From a virus, in IMG/VR virus record IMGVR_UViG_3300042541_000663, positions 1 to 47,964 of that record: a stretch of DNA of 47,964 nt. One strand, 5' to 3'. The translations under genes and the position numbers were made by a program. Below the pieces are notes generated by a model. It searched no databases. It was not told where the DNA came from and saw only the letters and a program-made list of their open reading frames with translations. Below are positions 7,674-18,500 of this stretch, in pieces. The stretch's first letter is position 1. Every line of letters begins with the position of its first letter.

Positions 7674-9818
7674 ATGCTCCAATTGCTACAGTTTCGCGCG
7701 GGCGTTAACAGAGAAGGGACCACCCTTGCTAATGAGGGCGGCTGGTTTGAATGTGATAAGGTAAGATTCAAATCAGGCTATCCACAGAAGATTGGTGGAT
7801 GGGTGCCGTTGACCTATGGAACATATCTTGGTGTAGCAAGAGCACTATGGAATTACGTTACCCTAAGGGGCTTTAATGTTTTAGCCATAGGAACAAATCT
7901 TAAATACTACATAGAAAATGGTGGTGTCTATTATGACATTACGCCTCTACGCTATACCTCTGTAGCAGGTGATGTAACCTTTAGCGCTACCATTGGCTCA
8001 AAGGTTGTTACTGTATTTGATGCCGGAAATGGTGCAATCAATGGTGACTTTGTAACCATCTATGGTGCTGTATCTCTTGGCGGAAATATCACAGCAACAA
8101 TACTTAACCAAGAGTTTGAGATAACTTATTTAGACTCTAACTCATACACTATTACAGTACCAGTAGAAGCTAATTCTAGTGATACTGGAGATGGTGGAGT
8201 TGCTGCTTATGGCGAATATCAACTAAATGTAGGGCCTGAGATTTATATTACAGAGAATGGCTGGGGCGCTGGACTTTGGGGCGGTATAACTAATACTGGT
8301 CTTACTACTAATCTAGATGGCACAATTAATAATTCTGTTACAACTATAACTGTAACTGATGCCACTGGATTTCCAGCTACTGGTGTTCTGCTAATAGGAT
8401 CAGAGTTAATTTCATATACCGGCATTTCAACTAATGACTTTACTGGGTGTGTGCGGGGCGTACAAGAAACAGTTGCAGTTGAACATTTGGCTGATTCTAT
8501 TGTATATAACACCGCAAACTTTTCTGGCTGGGGCGAGTCCAGTACTGAATCTATTTCAGCTCAGTTAAGGCTTTGGAGTCAAGATAACTTTGGTGAGTTC
8601 TTAATATTCAATCCTAGGAATGGTGCATTATATCTTTGGATACCAGAATATGATGGCAGCAATATTATTTACAATAGAGGAGAGCTATTATCTCCGTCTA
8701 GTTCTGGCGAATATCAGACAGATGCTAGCTGCCCTTCAATAGCAATTCAAATATTAATATCTGATGCATCTAGATTTGTAATAGCCTTTGGCTGTAATGA
8801 TTACGCCACAAATGTACAAAGCAGAATGTTAATTAGATGGTCAGACCAAGAAGATTATAAGACTTGGGCTCCTGCAATTACCAATCAGGCAGGTAGTTAC
8901 TTATTAAGTAATGGCTCTACTATTGTTACCGCTATTCAGACGCGGCAAGAAATATTTATCCTGACAGATTCAGCTGCTTATTCTATGCAGTATATTGGAC
9001 CGCCATATATATGGGGCTTTAATATTCTGTCAGATAACATATCTATTATTGGTCCTAACGCAATATCTACAGCTAATAATATTGTTTACTGGATGGGCCA
9101 GGAAAAGTTTTATTGCTATACGGGGCGGGTAGAGACTTTGCCTTGTACCCTGAGACAGTACGTCTATGGCAATATCAATATGGAGCAGAGCTTTCAATTC
9201 TTCTCTGGCACTAATGAGGGATATAGTGAGGTATGGTGGTATTACTGTTCAGCCAACTCTACTGTAGTAGATAGATATGTAATCTACAACTACTTAGATA
9301 AGGTCTGGTACTACGGAAATCTAGAAAGATCTGCTTGGCTAGATAGCTCTCTAAGAAGATTCCCTATGGCAGCTACCTATGAAAGTGCAATGGTATACCA
9401 TGAAGACGGTACAAATGATGAAGGCATAGATGGAATACCGGTTCCCATAGAATCTTATATTCAGTCATCAGACTTTGATATTGGTGATGGTCATAACTTT
9501 GGATTTGTGTGGAGAATTATTCCTGATCTGACATTTGATGGATCTACTACACCTAATCCTGATAAACCAGAGGCTGTATTTACTGTACGCCCAAGACAGA
9601 ATCCTGGCGCTCCCTATGGCACATCAGATCTGCCAGTAGTTGAATCAGCTCAGTCTTATGCTAATCAAAGAAACTACACTGTCCAAGAGTTTACACAGAT
9701 TGTTTATACAAGACTGCGTGGGCGGCAGATGGCGTTCAAGGTCAGCTCAGATACATTAGGAACACAGTGGCAGCTAGGGACTCCTAGGATTGATGTTAGA
9801 CCTGATGGCAGGCGTTAA
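7674..9818 (+). CDS. Head-completion / tail-nozzle-like protein, P22 gp10-type candidate (714 aa)
   Basis: Begins MLQLLQFRAGVNREGT, followed by E-G-G-W-F-E-C-D-K-V-R-F-K-S-G-Y-P and K-I-G-G-W. It then contains repeated W-rich beta segments (A-L-W-N-Y; L-R-L-W-S-Q-D-N-F-G-E; M-L-I-R-W-S-D-Q-E-D-Y-K-T-W). This arrangement is typical of the large beta-propeller-like proteins that close the portal in short-tailed phages (P22 gp10 or T7 gp12 type). An inserted segment near 205-270 (T-I-T-V-T-D-A-T-G-F-P) resembles an immunoglobulin-like or fibre-type beta domain. AGGAG precedes the start. Assignment by family resemblance; moderate certainty. Confidence 0.55.
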   Translation: MLQLLQFRAGVNREGTTLANEGGWFECDKVRFKSGYPQKIGGWVPLTYGTYLGVARALWNYVTLRGFNVLAIGTNLKYYIENGGVYYDITPLRYTSVAGDVTFSATIGSKVVTVFDAGNGAINGDFVTIYGAVSLGGNITATILNQEFEITYLDSNSYTITVPVEANSSDTGDGGVAAYGEYQLNVGPEIYITENGWGAGLWGGITNTGLTTNLDGTINNSVTTITVTDATGFPATGVLLIGSELISYTGISTNDFTGCVRGVQETVAVEHLADSIVYNTANFSGWGESSTESISAQLRLWSQDNFGEFLIFNPRNGALYLWIPEYDGSNIIYNRGELLSPSSSGEYQTDASCPSIAIQILISDASRFVIAFGCNDYATNVQSRMLIRWSDQEDYKTWAPAITNQAGSYLLSNGSTIVTAIQTRQEIFILTDSAAYSMQYIGPPYIWGFNILSDNISIIGPNAISTANNIVYWMGQEKFYCYTGRVETLPCTLRQYVYGNINMEQSFQFFSGTNEGYSEVWWYYCSANSTVVDRYVIYNYLDKVWYYGNLERSAWLDSSLRRFPMAATYESAMVYHEDGTNDEGIDGIPVPIESYIQSSDFDIGDGHNFGFVWRIIPDLTFDGSTTPNPDKPEAVFTVRPRQNPGAPYGTSDLPVVESAQSYANQRNYTVQEFTQIVYTRLRGRQMAFKVSSDTLGTQWQLGTPRIDVRPDGRR

Positions 9819-10691
9819 GTGGCTTTATTAAATAAACTTGTCCCCTCTAAATCAGCAGTGCTTCCTGTGGGCGTTGTTGATTACAGTAGACAGTATCAGG
9901 ATCAGCTTAATAATATTTTGCGTCTCTACTTCAACCAAGTAGATAATAATTTAGCATCTATTTTAACTAATGTTGGTGGGCGTTTCTTAGGATTCCCCTA
10001 TGGCTCATTTCTAGATACTACAGATCAGGTAGCAGGCTCTACTACAGTAGCCTATGCCATGAGATTTAATGCTACTGAGTACTCTAATTCTATAACCGTA
10101 TCATCAAAGACTGCCACATTTACCGCCTCTATTAATAATGGCGGGGTCTTAGCCGGAACAGTTCTGACAGTGGCTACTATTGCTACTGGTAGTGTTATAT
10201 ATCTAGGCATGCAGCTAACTGGAGTTGGAGTAACTGTTGGTACAAGAGTTATAGCGTTTGTCTCTGGATCTGGTGGAGTTGGTACTTATACAGTAAGCGC
10301 TTCTCAGCTAGTAGCAACTGTGGCTATGGTTGGGGATTTGCCATCAAAGCTGTCTCCAGAATTCCCTGGGATTTATAACTTACAGGCTAGTGCTGAACTT
10401 CTAAATAATGGGGCTGGATCTCAGACAGTAGAGATATGGCTAATGCGGAATGGAGTAAATGTTGCTAATAGCAATAAAATTTACTCAGTTAATGAGCCAA
10501 TAGATACAAGTGTGGTTGCAGTATATAGCTCATTTATTGAGCTACAGGGCGCTGATTATATAGAGATAATGTGGCGAACATCAGATATAAATGTATATAT
10601 TAATCATACTGCTATAGGGGCTGCTCCAATAAGGCCTGTAACCCCATCAGTAAAGGCTTCAATGAGCTTTGTATCTTCTATACCAGCATGA
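9819..10691 (+). CDS. Virion structural protein of unknown role (290 aa)
   Basis: GTG start directly adjoining the previous stop, so translation is coupled. The N terminus has Y-R/S-R-Q-Y-Q-D-Q-L-N-N-I-L-R-L-Y-F-N-Q-V-D, a helical segment recurring next to gp10-like genes in aquatic phages (from memory). It is followed by a Gly/Thr/Val beta region (residues ~100-170) and a C-terminal beta-sandwich-like domain (V-E-I-W-L-M-R-N-G; D-Y-I-E-I-M-W-R-T). Probably a tail or head-tail junction component. Confidence 0.55.
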   Translation: MALLNKLVPSKSAVLPVGVVDYSRQYQDQLNNILRLYFNQVDNNLASILTNVGGRFLGFPYGSFLDTTDQVAGSTTVAYAMRFNATEYSNSITVSSKTATFTASINNGGVLAGTVLTVATIATGSVIYLGMQLTGVGVTVGTRVIAFVSGSGGVGTYTVSASQLVATVAMVGDLPSKLSPEFPGIYNLQASAELLNNGAGSQTVEIWLMRNGVNVANSNKIYSVNEPIDTSVVAVYSSFIELQGADYIEIMWRTSDINVYINHTAIGAAPIRPVTPSVKASMSFVSSIPA

Positions 10692-10724
10692 TATTATTAT
10701 GAAAATACCAATTGGGAGTATGAA

Positions 10725-11927
10725 ATGAGTCTACATGTGCTAGCTAGGCATTTGGCATCAGAAGGAAGGGGGCCTGACACTGAGCTTGTTCATATGACAA
10801 GAGGTGAGATAAATGGTCTACAGGGGCTAGCTGTTGCAAATGGAGGGTCTTTAACTATAAACCCACAAACTGGCCTAGTAGAGGCAGGATGGTTAAAGAA
10901 TATTTTGAGAAGCCCAATAACTCAGACTCTAGCAGGTGCTGCTCTTACTGTACTTTCTGGTGGAGCAATCAACCCAATGATGTCTGCTGCCATAGTGGGT
11001 GGGGTTACTGGAGTAGCTACAGGCAGCGTAAAAGATGGATTGGTGGCTGGTCTAGGGGCATGGAGTGGAGCAGGACTTGCAAAAGGAGTGATGGGATTAT
11101 CTGGATTACCTGATAAGGCAAGTGTTGCATCAAAGGCAGCGTCAGCAGAAGCTAATGCAATGGGGCCTGGAAAGCCAATTAGTTCGGGTCGTGCTGGTCC
11201 AGGACAGATGACACCAGTAGTAGAAGGCCCTCGGCCTGCTGCAGCATATAAACCAACTTCATATAAAGATATTGTGACCTCCACTGGAGAGGCAATAACT
11301 GATGTGGTTAAGTCAGCTCCAAGTACAATGTCATCAGGAATTGATAGAGCCACTTCAGGATTAGGAAATCTTATTGGAACGGGGGAGTCTGGAACTGCAG
11401 CAAGAGAAGCATTCTGGAAAGATTATAAAATTCCTGTATTAGCTACGGGTGCATCACTTCTAATGAACGAGTCACAGGCTGGAAATAATCCACAGGCAAC
11501 AACTTGGCAGGATCAGATTATTGCTCCTAATACCAATAGCTTTGATCCTAATTGGAGCGCACACAGAGCTGGGACAAATATTTCATATAGGGCTCCTGCA
11601 GATACTTCAGAGCGTAATTACTTTACTGCAAAAGAAGGTGGATTAATGGGCCTTGCTAATGGCGGAGAAGCTAATGGACCAGTGGAGGCTATGTCTCTGC
11701 AGAACTATGTTGGGCAGAATACAGGCTACCCAATGGCTAATCAAAACACTCCATCATATTCATCAGGTCAGATTGCAAATCCCATAGTACAAAATGTTCT
11801 TAGCCTGCCAGGAGATGGCAATATGGACCCATATACAGGCGAAGAGAGGTTTGCTGCAGGTGGGCAAGCTGGAAGAATGTTGCATAATCTAAGTGGAATG
11901 TATGGCAATGCCATGCACTCTAACTAA
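10725..11927 (+). CDS. Probable internal virion protein, Gly/Ala-rich (400 aa)
   Basis: Begins MSLHVLARHLASEGRGPD with L-V-H-M-T-R-G-E-I-N-G-L-Q at ~22-34. Residues ~65-125 form a hydrophobic glycine-zipper stretch (A-L-T-V-L-S-G-G-A-I-N-P-M-M; G-G-V-T-G-V-A-T-G) that could insert into a membrane. The C-terminal part is polar and disordered, with G-G-L-M-G-L-A-N-G-G-E-A and a final Y-G-N-A-M-H. Membrane-active Gly/Ala segments fit ejection proteins of short-tailed phages, and the location between nozzle and polyvalent genes supports this. Specific role inferred. Confidence 0.5.
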   Translation: MSLHVLARHLASEGRGPDTELVHMTRGEINGLQGLAVANGGSLTINPQTGLVEAGWLKNILRSPITQTLAGAALTVLSGGAINPMMSAAIVGGVTGVATGSVKDGLVAGLGAWSGAGLAKGVMGLSGLPDKASVASKAASAEANAMGPGKPISSGRAGPGQMTPVVEGPRPAAAYKPTSYKDIVTSTGEAITDVVKSAPSTMSSGIDRATSGLGNLIGTGESGTAAREAFWKDYKIPVLATGASLLMNESQAGNNPQATTWQDQIIAPNTNSFDPNWSAHRAGTNISYRAPADTSERNYFTAKEGGLMGLANGGEANGPVEAMSLQNYVGQNTGYPMANQNTPSYSSGQIANPIVQNVLSLPGDGNMDPYTGEERFAAGGQAGRMLHNLSGMYGNAMHSN

Positions 11928-11937
11928 GGAGTAACTT

Positions 11938-12891
11938 ATGAGTTATGTACCCAAATATAGTTCTTATAATCCCTCAACTGGGCGCTTTGGTAATGAGCCA
12001 GTTTCTACAGGTTTAAGTACAGTACCCTCAGCTCTTACGCCACTTGCTATAGCATCTACATTTAAGTCTATACTGAATAGGCCGCCAACTTCAGCAGAGA
12101 TTGCTCAATACAAAGGTACTGTCCTTAGCCCAGCTGCTCTAGCACAAAGTATTCAAGTTGGAAATCCAGCTACTAGTGCAGAATACACAGACAATCTTAC
12201 AAAAGCATTTGTACCTAAAATAAATTATGATGCTTCTGGTACGGCTTCAATTCGGGGGGCTCAGCCACAGGCAGCTCAGCCAGCTGGGTTATCTGCCCTT
12301 AATTCAGCAATCAATACACAAGTAGCTAACAGGCTAGCGGCACCATCTGGATTTAACTTTGCTGCACCTGCATCTGTTCAGGCTACGTCTCCTGTTGCAG
12401 CTAATCCTAATATGTCATCAGTCCCTAGGCGGGACGCAGTTTCTGCTGCATTGAATACTGCGATAATGCAGAAGCAATTACAAGATCAAGCGCAGGCGCA
12501 GGGCATTGGCTCCTTTGTTGCTCAGGCAGCTCCTCCAGGATCGCCATATAGCGCAGGATCACCTCAATTTGCACATGGCGGATTGTCCTCTATTAATGGT
12601 CAGTATAATCTTGGCGGTTACTCTGATGGCGGAAGACTTCTAAGGGGTCCAGGAGATGGAGTATCAGACTCTATTCCAGCACGGATAGGTAATAGGCAGC
12701 CTGCTAGATTGGCAGATGGTGAGTTTGTTATACCTGCCAGAATAGTATCAGAAATAGGTAATGGCTCTACTGATGCTGGAGCTAGAAGGCTTTATGCCAT
12801 GATGGATAGAATCCAAAAAGCGCGTAAGAAGTCAATTGGCAAGAATAAGGTAGCGGTTAATAGTAGAGCAGACAAGTACCTACCTAAATAA
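11938..12891 (+). CDS. Probable internal virion / assembly protein (317 aa)
   Basis: Low-complexity Ala/Ser/Pro/Gln body with a distinctive C-terminal module: G-G-R-L-L-R-G-P-G-D-G-V-S-D-S-I-P-A at ~235-252, then A-D-G-E-F-V-I-P-A-R-I-V-S and G-A-R-R-L-Y-A-M-M-D-R-I-Q-K-A-R. I know this module from the ends of tape-measure-like and other large phage structural proteins. A Lys-rich tail follows. AAGGAG precedes the ATG. Likely part of the internal core or ejectosome; function not established. Confidence 0.5.
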   Translation: MSYVPKYSSYNPSTGRFGNEPVSTGLSTVPSALTPLAIASTFKSILNRPPTSAEIAQYKGTVLSPAALAQSIQVGNPATSAEYTDNLTKAFVPKINYDASGTASIRGAQPQAAQPAGLSALNSAINTQVANRLAAPSGFNFAAPASVQATSPVAANPNMSSVPRRDAVSAALNTAIMQKQLQDQAQAQGIGSFVAQAAPPGSPYSAGSPQFAHGGLSSINGQYNLGGYSDGGRLLRGPGDGVSDSIPARIGNRQPARLADGEFVIPARIVSEIGNGSTDAGARRLYAMMDRIQKARKKSIGKNKVAVNSRADKYLPK

Positions 12892-12902
12892 TGGAGTAAG
12901 TC

Positions 12903-14246
12903 ATGAGCGCAACAACAAGCACCATACAGAGCACCTCTTATGCGCCACAGGCACAGCCACTACAGAATGAGGTACTAGATAGAGCCGCAACGCTAGCCAG
13001 CCTACCATATCAGCAATACCTAGGTCAGCAGGTAGCAGGTCCAGACCAGCTTCAACTACAAGCACAGCAGGGCGCGGCTAATCTTAGAACATCTCAAGGG
13101 CTGGAGCAGGCTCAGCAGCTGACTGGGATGGCGGCACTTAATGCGCTGAATACCCAGTATGGTCCAATGAACTATGCGGCCCAGCAGGCTTATGCTCCAA
13201 ACCTGCAAAACTACCAGATGACTGGTCCTGCTAATGTGGGAGCGCAAGCATTACAGAATTATCAGATGGCTGGTCCTGCCAATATATCTACTGGGCAATT
13301 TACAGATCCTAATGTTGCTGCTAGTTACATGTCTCCCTATCAGCAGCAGGTAATTGATAATCAGAAGTTACAAGCTCAGAGACAATCAGATATAGCCCAA
13401 GCTGCAATTATGGGTGAGGCTACACAGCGCGGTGCTTATGGTGGTGGTAGGCAGGCAATTATGCAGGCAGAGCAGAACCGCAATAACGCATTTAACCTAC
13501 AACAGATTCAAGCAGCGGGTAATCAAACTGCATATGAGCAGGCAATGGCCCAGTACAATGCAGATCAAGCTAGAAGATTAGGTGCATCTCAGGCAAATCA
13601 GAATGTTGGATTACAAGTTGGTCAGCAGAATCTTGCAGCAAATCTTGCAACTCAGCAGCTTGGATCTGCACAGAGTTTGGCTGCACAACAGGCCAATCAA
13701 GCTACAGGTCTTGCTACAGGCCAACAGAATCTTCAGGCTATGCTAGGCGTTCAGCAGTTGGGCGCAGGTCAGAGCTTAGCTGCTCAACAAGCTAACCAAC
13801 AAGCAGCGCTGGCAGCCCAGCAGGCTAATGAACAGTCAAGACAGTATGGTGCCGGACTAACACAGCAAGCAAATACACAGGCACTCTCAGCTGCTAACCA
13901 ATTAGGTGCGCTAGGACAGGCAGAGTTTGGACAGCAGAAGGATGTTATTACAGGACAAGCTGCAGCAGGTGCAGAAAGACAAGCATTACAACAGCAGCAG
14001 TTATCTACAGACTATAATAATTTCTTGCAGCAGCAGCAGTATCCATACCAGCAAGCTGCGTGGATGAATGAAATGATTAAATCTGCGCCTACACAGACTA
14101 CACAGGCAATATACGCACCACCACCCTCAATGGCTGGACAGTTGGCAGGTGTTGGGGCAATGGCATTAAGTGGATCAAAGGCAGGATTCTGGGCCAATGG
14201 TGGCCTAACAGGACTGAGCTTATATAACTTGAGCAGAGGGCGATAA
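12903..14246 (+). CDS. Gln/Ala-rich probable internal virion protein (447 aa)
   Basis: About a third of residues are Gln or Ala. Residues ~140-200 carry the recognisable F-T-D-P-N-V-A-A-S-Y-M-S-P-Y-Q-Q-Q-V-I-D and G-A-Y-G-G-G-R-Q-A-I-M-Q-A-E-Q-N-R-N segments found in many podovirus proteins. Residues ~235-330 hold repeats (Q-N-L-A-A-N-L-A-T-Q-Q-L-G-S-A-Q-S-L-A-A-Q-Q) predicted to form long coiled coils. The C terminus is Gly-rich. It probably builds the internal core or DNA-ejection conduit. The start overlaps nothing, but the stop TAATG overlaps the next gene by one base. Confidence 0.5.
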   Translation: MSATTSTIQSTSYAPQAQPLQNEVLDRAATLASLPYQQYLGQQVAGPDQLQLQAQQGAANLRTSQGLEQAQQLTGMAALNALNTQYGPMNYAAQQAYAPNLQNYQMTGPANVGAQALQNYQMAGPANISTGQFTDPNVAASYMSPYQQQVIDNQKLQAQRQSDIAQAAIMGEATQRGAYGGGRQAIMQAEQNRNNAFNLQQIQAAGNQTAYEQAMAQYNADQARRLGASQANQNVGLQVGQQNLAANLATQQLGSAQSLAAQQANQATGLATGQQNLQAMLGVQQLGAGQSLAAQQANQQAALAAQQANEQSRQYGAGLTQQANTQALSAANQLGALGQAEFGQQKDVITGQAAAGAERQALQQQQLSTDYNNFLQQQQYPYQQAAWMNEMIKSAPTQTTQAIYAPPPSMAGQLAGVGAMALSGSKAGFWANGGLTGLSLYNLSRGR

Positions 14247-15520
14247 TGAGTTTGAAAACTCTTAATGGTGAGATGGACAAGGTAAGGGAATACGCCACCC
14301 AATATAGTAAGCCACAGATGGCAGCTATGGTGCAGAACCAGGAGATGAGTCTGGAAGATGCAACTATGGCTGGGGCTATGATAGATAGGATTACAGCTAC
14401 CGCATTAAAGCCACCTACTCAGGATGTAGCCCATAAGATTAATCCTTATCTGTCAGCACCACAGATGGCTCAAGCAATGCCACCCCAAGCTCCCATGCAG
14501 GGAATGAAGCCCACAGCAGAGCCAACAGCACTGGCTGCTGAAGGTGGGCTAATGCACATGAATCATGGTGGATATCATGCGGGTCTGGCAGGCCTAGAGT
14601 CAAACATTCCAGAGATGGCAGGTGGTGGAATAGTTGCGTTTGCCGGGGGCGGAACCTATGGATCAAATCTTCCAGGTGGTCCAATGCCACAACAGCCATT
14701 GAATATCCCTGCACAGCAAACCCCAGAAGGGATTATGGCAGCCCAGAGTAATATGGATAGGCTTGCTGGTGTTAACCCAAACTTCTTCTCTGAGCAACAG
14801 GCGGGTCTTGCACAGGATAGGAAAGATCTGGCTGCTGAAAAAGATAAAGCTATAGGCCAAGGAATGTTCCTATTTGGCGCTAAGCTACTGGGCGCAAGAG
14901 AAGGTCAGCTATTTAGTACTGCTAGTGAGGCAGCACAGCAAGCATTCCTACAAGTTGCTGGGGCTCATGGTGAGATTAAGAAGCAAGAGTCTGAGTTGAA
15001 GAGCGCATCACGCGCATTGAGTGCAGCGCAGCAGCAATTTGCTCAAAATAAATCAAGTAATGCTTTAGCTGCTATATCAGCTAACCAACAAAGAATTGAA
15101 GATGCAAAGAACGCTCAGATAGCGGCAAAGAATGTAGAGAACCAAGGATACTTCAAAGGATTTCTGGAGCTATATAATACCAATCAGAAGGGTGCTTATG
15201 ATTTGGCTATTGCTAACATTAAGGCTAAGTCAGAGAATAGTACAGAATCTGAGAGGACAATAGCGCGTTTAGAAAAGATCAGGGCTAATGGAACCCCAGA
15301 GGAAATGGCTCAATATTTAGCTGACTTTAATACCGCCAAAGGAAAAGCCATTGATGAAAAAGACGTTCTAGCAATTCAGAAGGGAGATCCTTACAATATG
15401 AAAACTGAAGGGGATATTAAAAAACAACTTGAGGCTGCTAAACGTATTGCCAGTGAAGCGAGAAACCCACAAGCTCCAGGTCAGCCTGCAATAGTAGACT
15501 TTAACAGTCTTAATAAATAG
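14246..15520 (+). CDS. Probable internal virion protein (424 aa)
   Basis: N-terminal helical domain (L-N-G-E-M-D-K-V-R-E-Y-A-T; E-D-A-T-M-A-G-A-M-I-D-R-I) followed at ~90-150 by a flexible Gly-rich linker containing A-E-G-G-L-M-H-M-N-H-G-G and A-G-G-G-I-V-A-F-A-G-G-G, a pattern found in several phage ejection-type proteins. The C-terminal 200 residues are a long coiled coil rich in Ala, Glu and Lys. TAATG one-base overlap couples it to the preceding gene, and it directly precedes the giant polyvalent gene. Function inferred from neighbourhood. Confidence 0.5.
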   Translation: MSLKTLNGEMDKVREYATQYSKPQMAAMVQNQEMSLEDATMAGAMIDRITATALKPPTQDVAHKINPYLSAPQMAQAMPPQAPMQGMKPTAEPTALAAEGGLMHMNHGGYHAGLAGLESNIPEMAGGGIVAFAGGGTYGSNLPGGPMPQQPLNIPAQQTPEGIMAAQSNMDRLAGVNPNFFSEQQAGLAQDRKDLAAEKDKAIGQGMFLFGAKLLGAREGQLFSTASEAAQQAFLQVAGAHGEIKKQESELKSASRALSAAQQQFAQNKSSNALAAISANQQRIEDAKNAQIAAKNVENQGYFKGFLELYNTNQKGAYDLAIANIKAKSENSTESERTIARLEKIRANGTPEEMAQYLADFNTAKGKAIDEKDVLAIQKGDPYNMKTEGDIKKQLEAAKRIASEARNPQAPGQPAIVDFNSLNK

Positions 15521-15528
15521 GAGCTGCA

Positions 15529-18500
15529 ATGGATGTAAGGATGCCAGATGGGACGGTTGTTACTGGCGTTCCTGAGGATATAACCAAGGCAGATTTACTT
15601 GCCCGTTATACCAAGTATCAATCTGCACCTCCAGATACATCTGTTAAGTTAAAGGATGTGGGGGCTGGCTTAGTAACAGCTGCTGCTAATCTTGGGCAGC
15701 TTCCAGGTAATCTTTATACGCTTGCTACTGGTGAGCAGAATGCACCATTCCCAGTTGGTCCCCTAACAGAGAAAGCTAAAGAGCTAGGTGCCTATGGCGC
15801 TAGCTTAGAATCTCCTGAGCTTAAAGCTGCTAAGGCAAGCCGCACTGCAGAGGCTAAGCAGGCAAGAGCATCTGCTATGGCAGAAGAAGAGCCTGGTATG
15901 TTGCAGGATATTAAAGGTCTTGCAGCTGAGTTTGGATCAGCATTAACCACCACAGCATCAAATCCCAGTCTTATCACCAATCTATTTGCTGAGACGTTAC
16001 CACAGATGCTTCCAGCATTAGCTGCAGCTAGGACAGCTAGTGGGCTATCAATGATGAGATCTGTTGCTACTGGTACAGGTAAAGAAGCCGCAACTAAAGC
16101 GGCAGTTAGAGCGGGGACAATAGCTGCAGTTGGTACATCAGCTGTTCAGCAGGGCACTGAGGTTGGAATACAGACATACAAAGATATGGCTGATCACCTT
16201 GTTGCAAATGGGATGTCTAGGGCTCAAGCAGAGGGCGCTACCATTGGATATGCTCAGGCTGCTGGCGCAACTTCTGCATTTATCTCACTACTTACCCAGG
16301 CACTTCCTATTACTAGAAGGCTAGAAGAGTCCTTTGCTGGCAAGGTTGGAACAGGTAAGGGGATTAAAGACAAGGCAATCTCTGTAGCCAAAACTACTGT
16401 TGGTGAGTCAGGGCAAGAGATGGTGGAGGAAGGCGGTGGAGAAGCCACAAAGAATTTCTTTATGCAGAAGGTTAAGCCAGAGCAGGGCTTACTGGAAAAT
16501 GTTGGAACAACAGCAGCGCTTGGTGCTATTGGTGGCGGTGGTGCGGGTGCAGCAGTAGGGTCTATAAGTGAGCTAGCAGCTCCTCCAGCTGCTCCAGTAA
16601 CTCCTCCACCCCCAGCTCCTCCAGCTGCTCCAGCTGCTCCAGTAACTCCTCCACCCACACCCCCAGCTGCACCAGTTGAGCCAAAGAAGGCGGCAGAAGC
16701 AGCCCCAGGAGATTACTACACTGGCTCAGTAGAAGACCAAGGACTGTCTCTGAAGGACATACAGAATAGAGATAGAAGTGGTCCTGCTTCTATTGCACAG
16801 ATGCAAGCAATAGCAGCAAAGCCTGACTATAACCAAGTCAGCGTATCCAGAACATTATCCAGTGGAGCTCCAGTAGTTATCACTGATACGCCAATCCCAG
16901 AAAATAGAATGGGTAAGGTAAGCAATGTATCTGCTGGTGAGGGAAAGGAAATACCAATCCAGTATGCAGTTGTAGAAGCTGCAGATCTAACCCCATCACA
17001 TGATGCATCAGGTAGCCCTATTGCTAACTTTGCTAATAATGATGTGGAAGGTATACGCCCTGTAGTGGGCAATGGGCGTGTTGCAGGATTACAACAGGCT
17101 TACATAAATGATACAGCTACAGATTACAAGGCAAAGTTACTCAGAGATGATGATCATGGGATAGATCCTGTTGCTATATACACAATGGATAATCCTGTCT
17201 TAGTTAGAGTAATGCCTAAGAAGTCTCTAACTACAGATATAGCTGATGTGGGCAATAAGAAACAGGCGCTGGAGATGTCGGCACCAGAGCAGGCCAAGAT
17301 TGATATGGGCCGCTTTGATATGCAGGGCGTGGACTTCAAGGCTGATGGAACCCCCACAAGGGAGTCATTGAATGGCTTCATTATGGCTATGCCCCAGACA
17401 GAACATGGCAATCTAATAGAGAGTGCTGGCATCCCTAGTAAGCAGGCTGTAGAACGCTTGAATAATGCAATGTTTGCTAAGGCATATGACAGTGATGCGC
17501 TGATCAATATGCATACAGAAACAGCAGATCCAGAAGCCCAGCAAGTTATGAGGGCGCTGGCTATAGCTGCCCCTGCTATGGCTCAGCTGGACAATGCTGG
17601 TGAATATGATATACGCCCTGATGTAATCAAGGCGGCAGAGATGGTGGTTAATGCCAAGAGAAGTGGCGTCTCTTTAGATGAGTATGCTAGGCAAAGGGAC
17701 ATTGGGGATAGTGAAAACGCTGGGCGTATTGTTCAGATGTTTGCTGACAATATCCGCGCACCAAAGAAGATGGGTGCTGCGCTAACAGAGCTAGCTAATA
17801 CTGCTGCAGCTCAGACTGACATTAAAGAGGATATGTTTGGTGAGAAGCAAACACCTATGCCTCTTAACCAAGTCTATGATGTGCTGCATACCCCCAAGGA
17901 GAAGCCGCTATTTTCTCTAAGCAATATAACAAGAGCTGAGGCTGAATCTTTGGCAGTTAGCCCCACAGTTAAGGTGAATGCACTTTACAAGCTAAAGAAA
18001 GCAAGAAAGCTAAAGGAAGCAAATAAGATTAATGATGCTCAATTTGAGGGTCAGATATCAGATGTTATTAGTCTTCTAGAACAAGCAAAAGAAAGGGGCA
18101 AATACAAAGGTAAGGTGCGTGGTCCAAACTGGATAAGAGCTAAGCTCCGCACAGGTGTGCACAATGGAACCATATCAGAGGGGGAAGCTAGATTTGTAGA
18201 GTGGTTATTAGATCAGAATCCTAACTTGGCTCATGATCTAGCCATAAGGATTACAACAAAGGAAGGTAAGGGCGCGGCTGGTCAGTATAGTGCTGATGGG
18301 CGTTTGATGACTCTGTTTGCTTCTAATATGAATGAGGGAACAGCGGTACATGAAATCCTGCATCACACTGAAAGAATGATGCCAGAAGATGTGCAGGAAG
18401 GAATTAAAAAAGAATGGGCCGCAGCTTGGACAAAGGCATATAAGAATGCAACTCCAGAAGTGCAGGCTGCGCTAGATGATATGTTACTTGCTATTGCTGG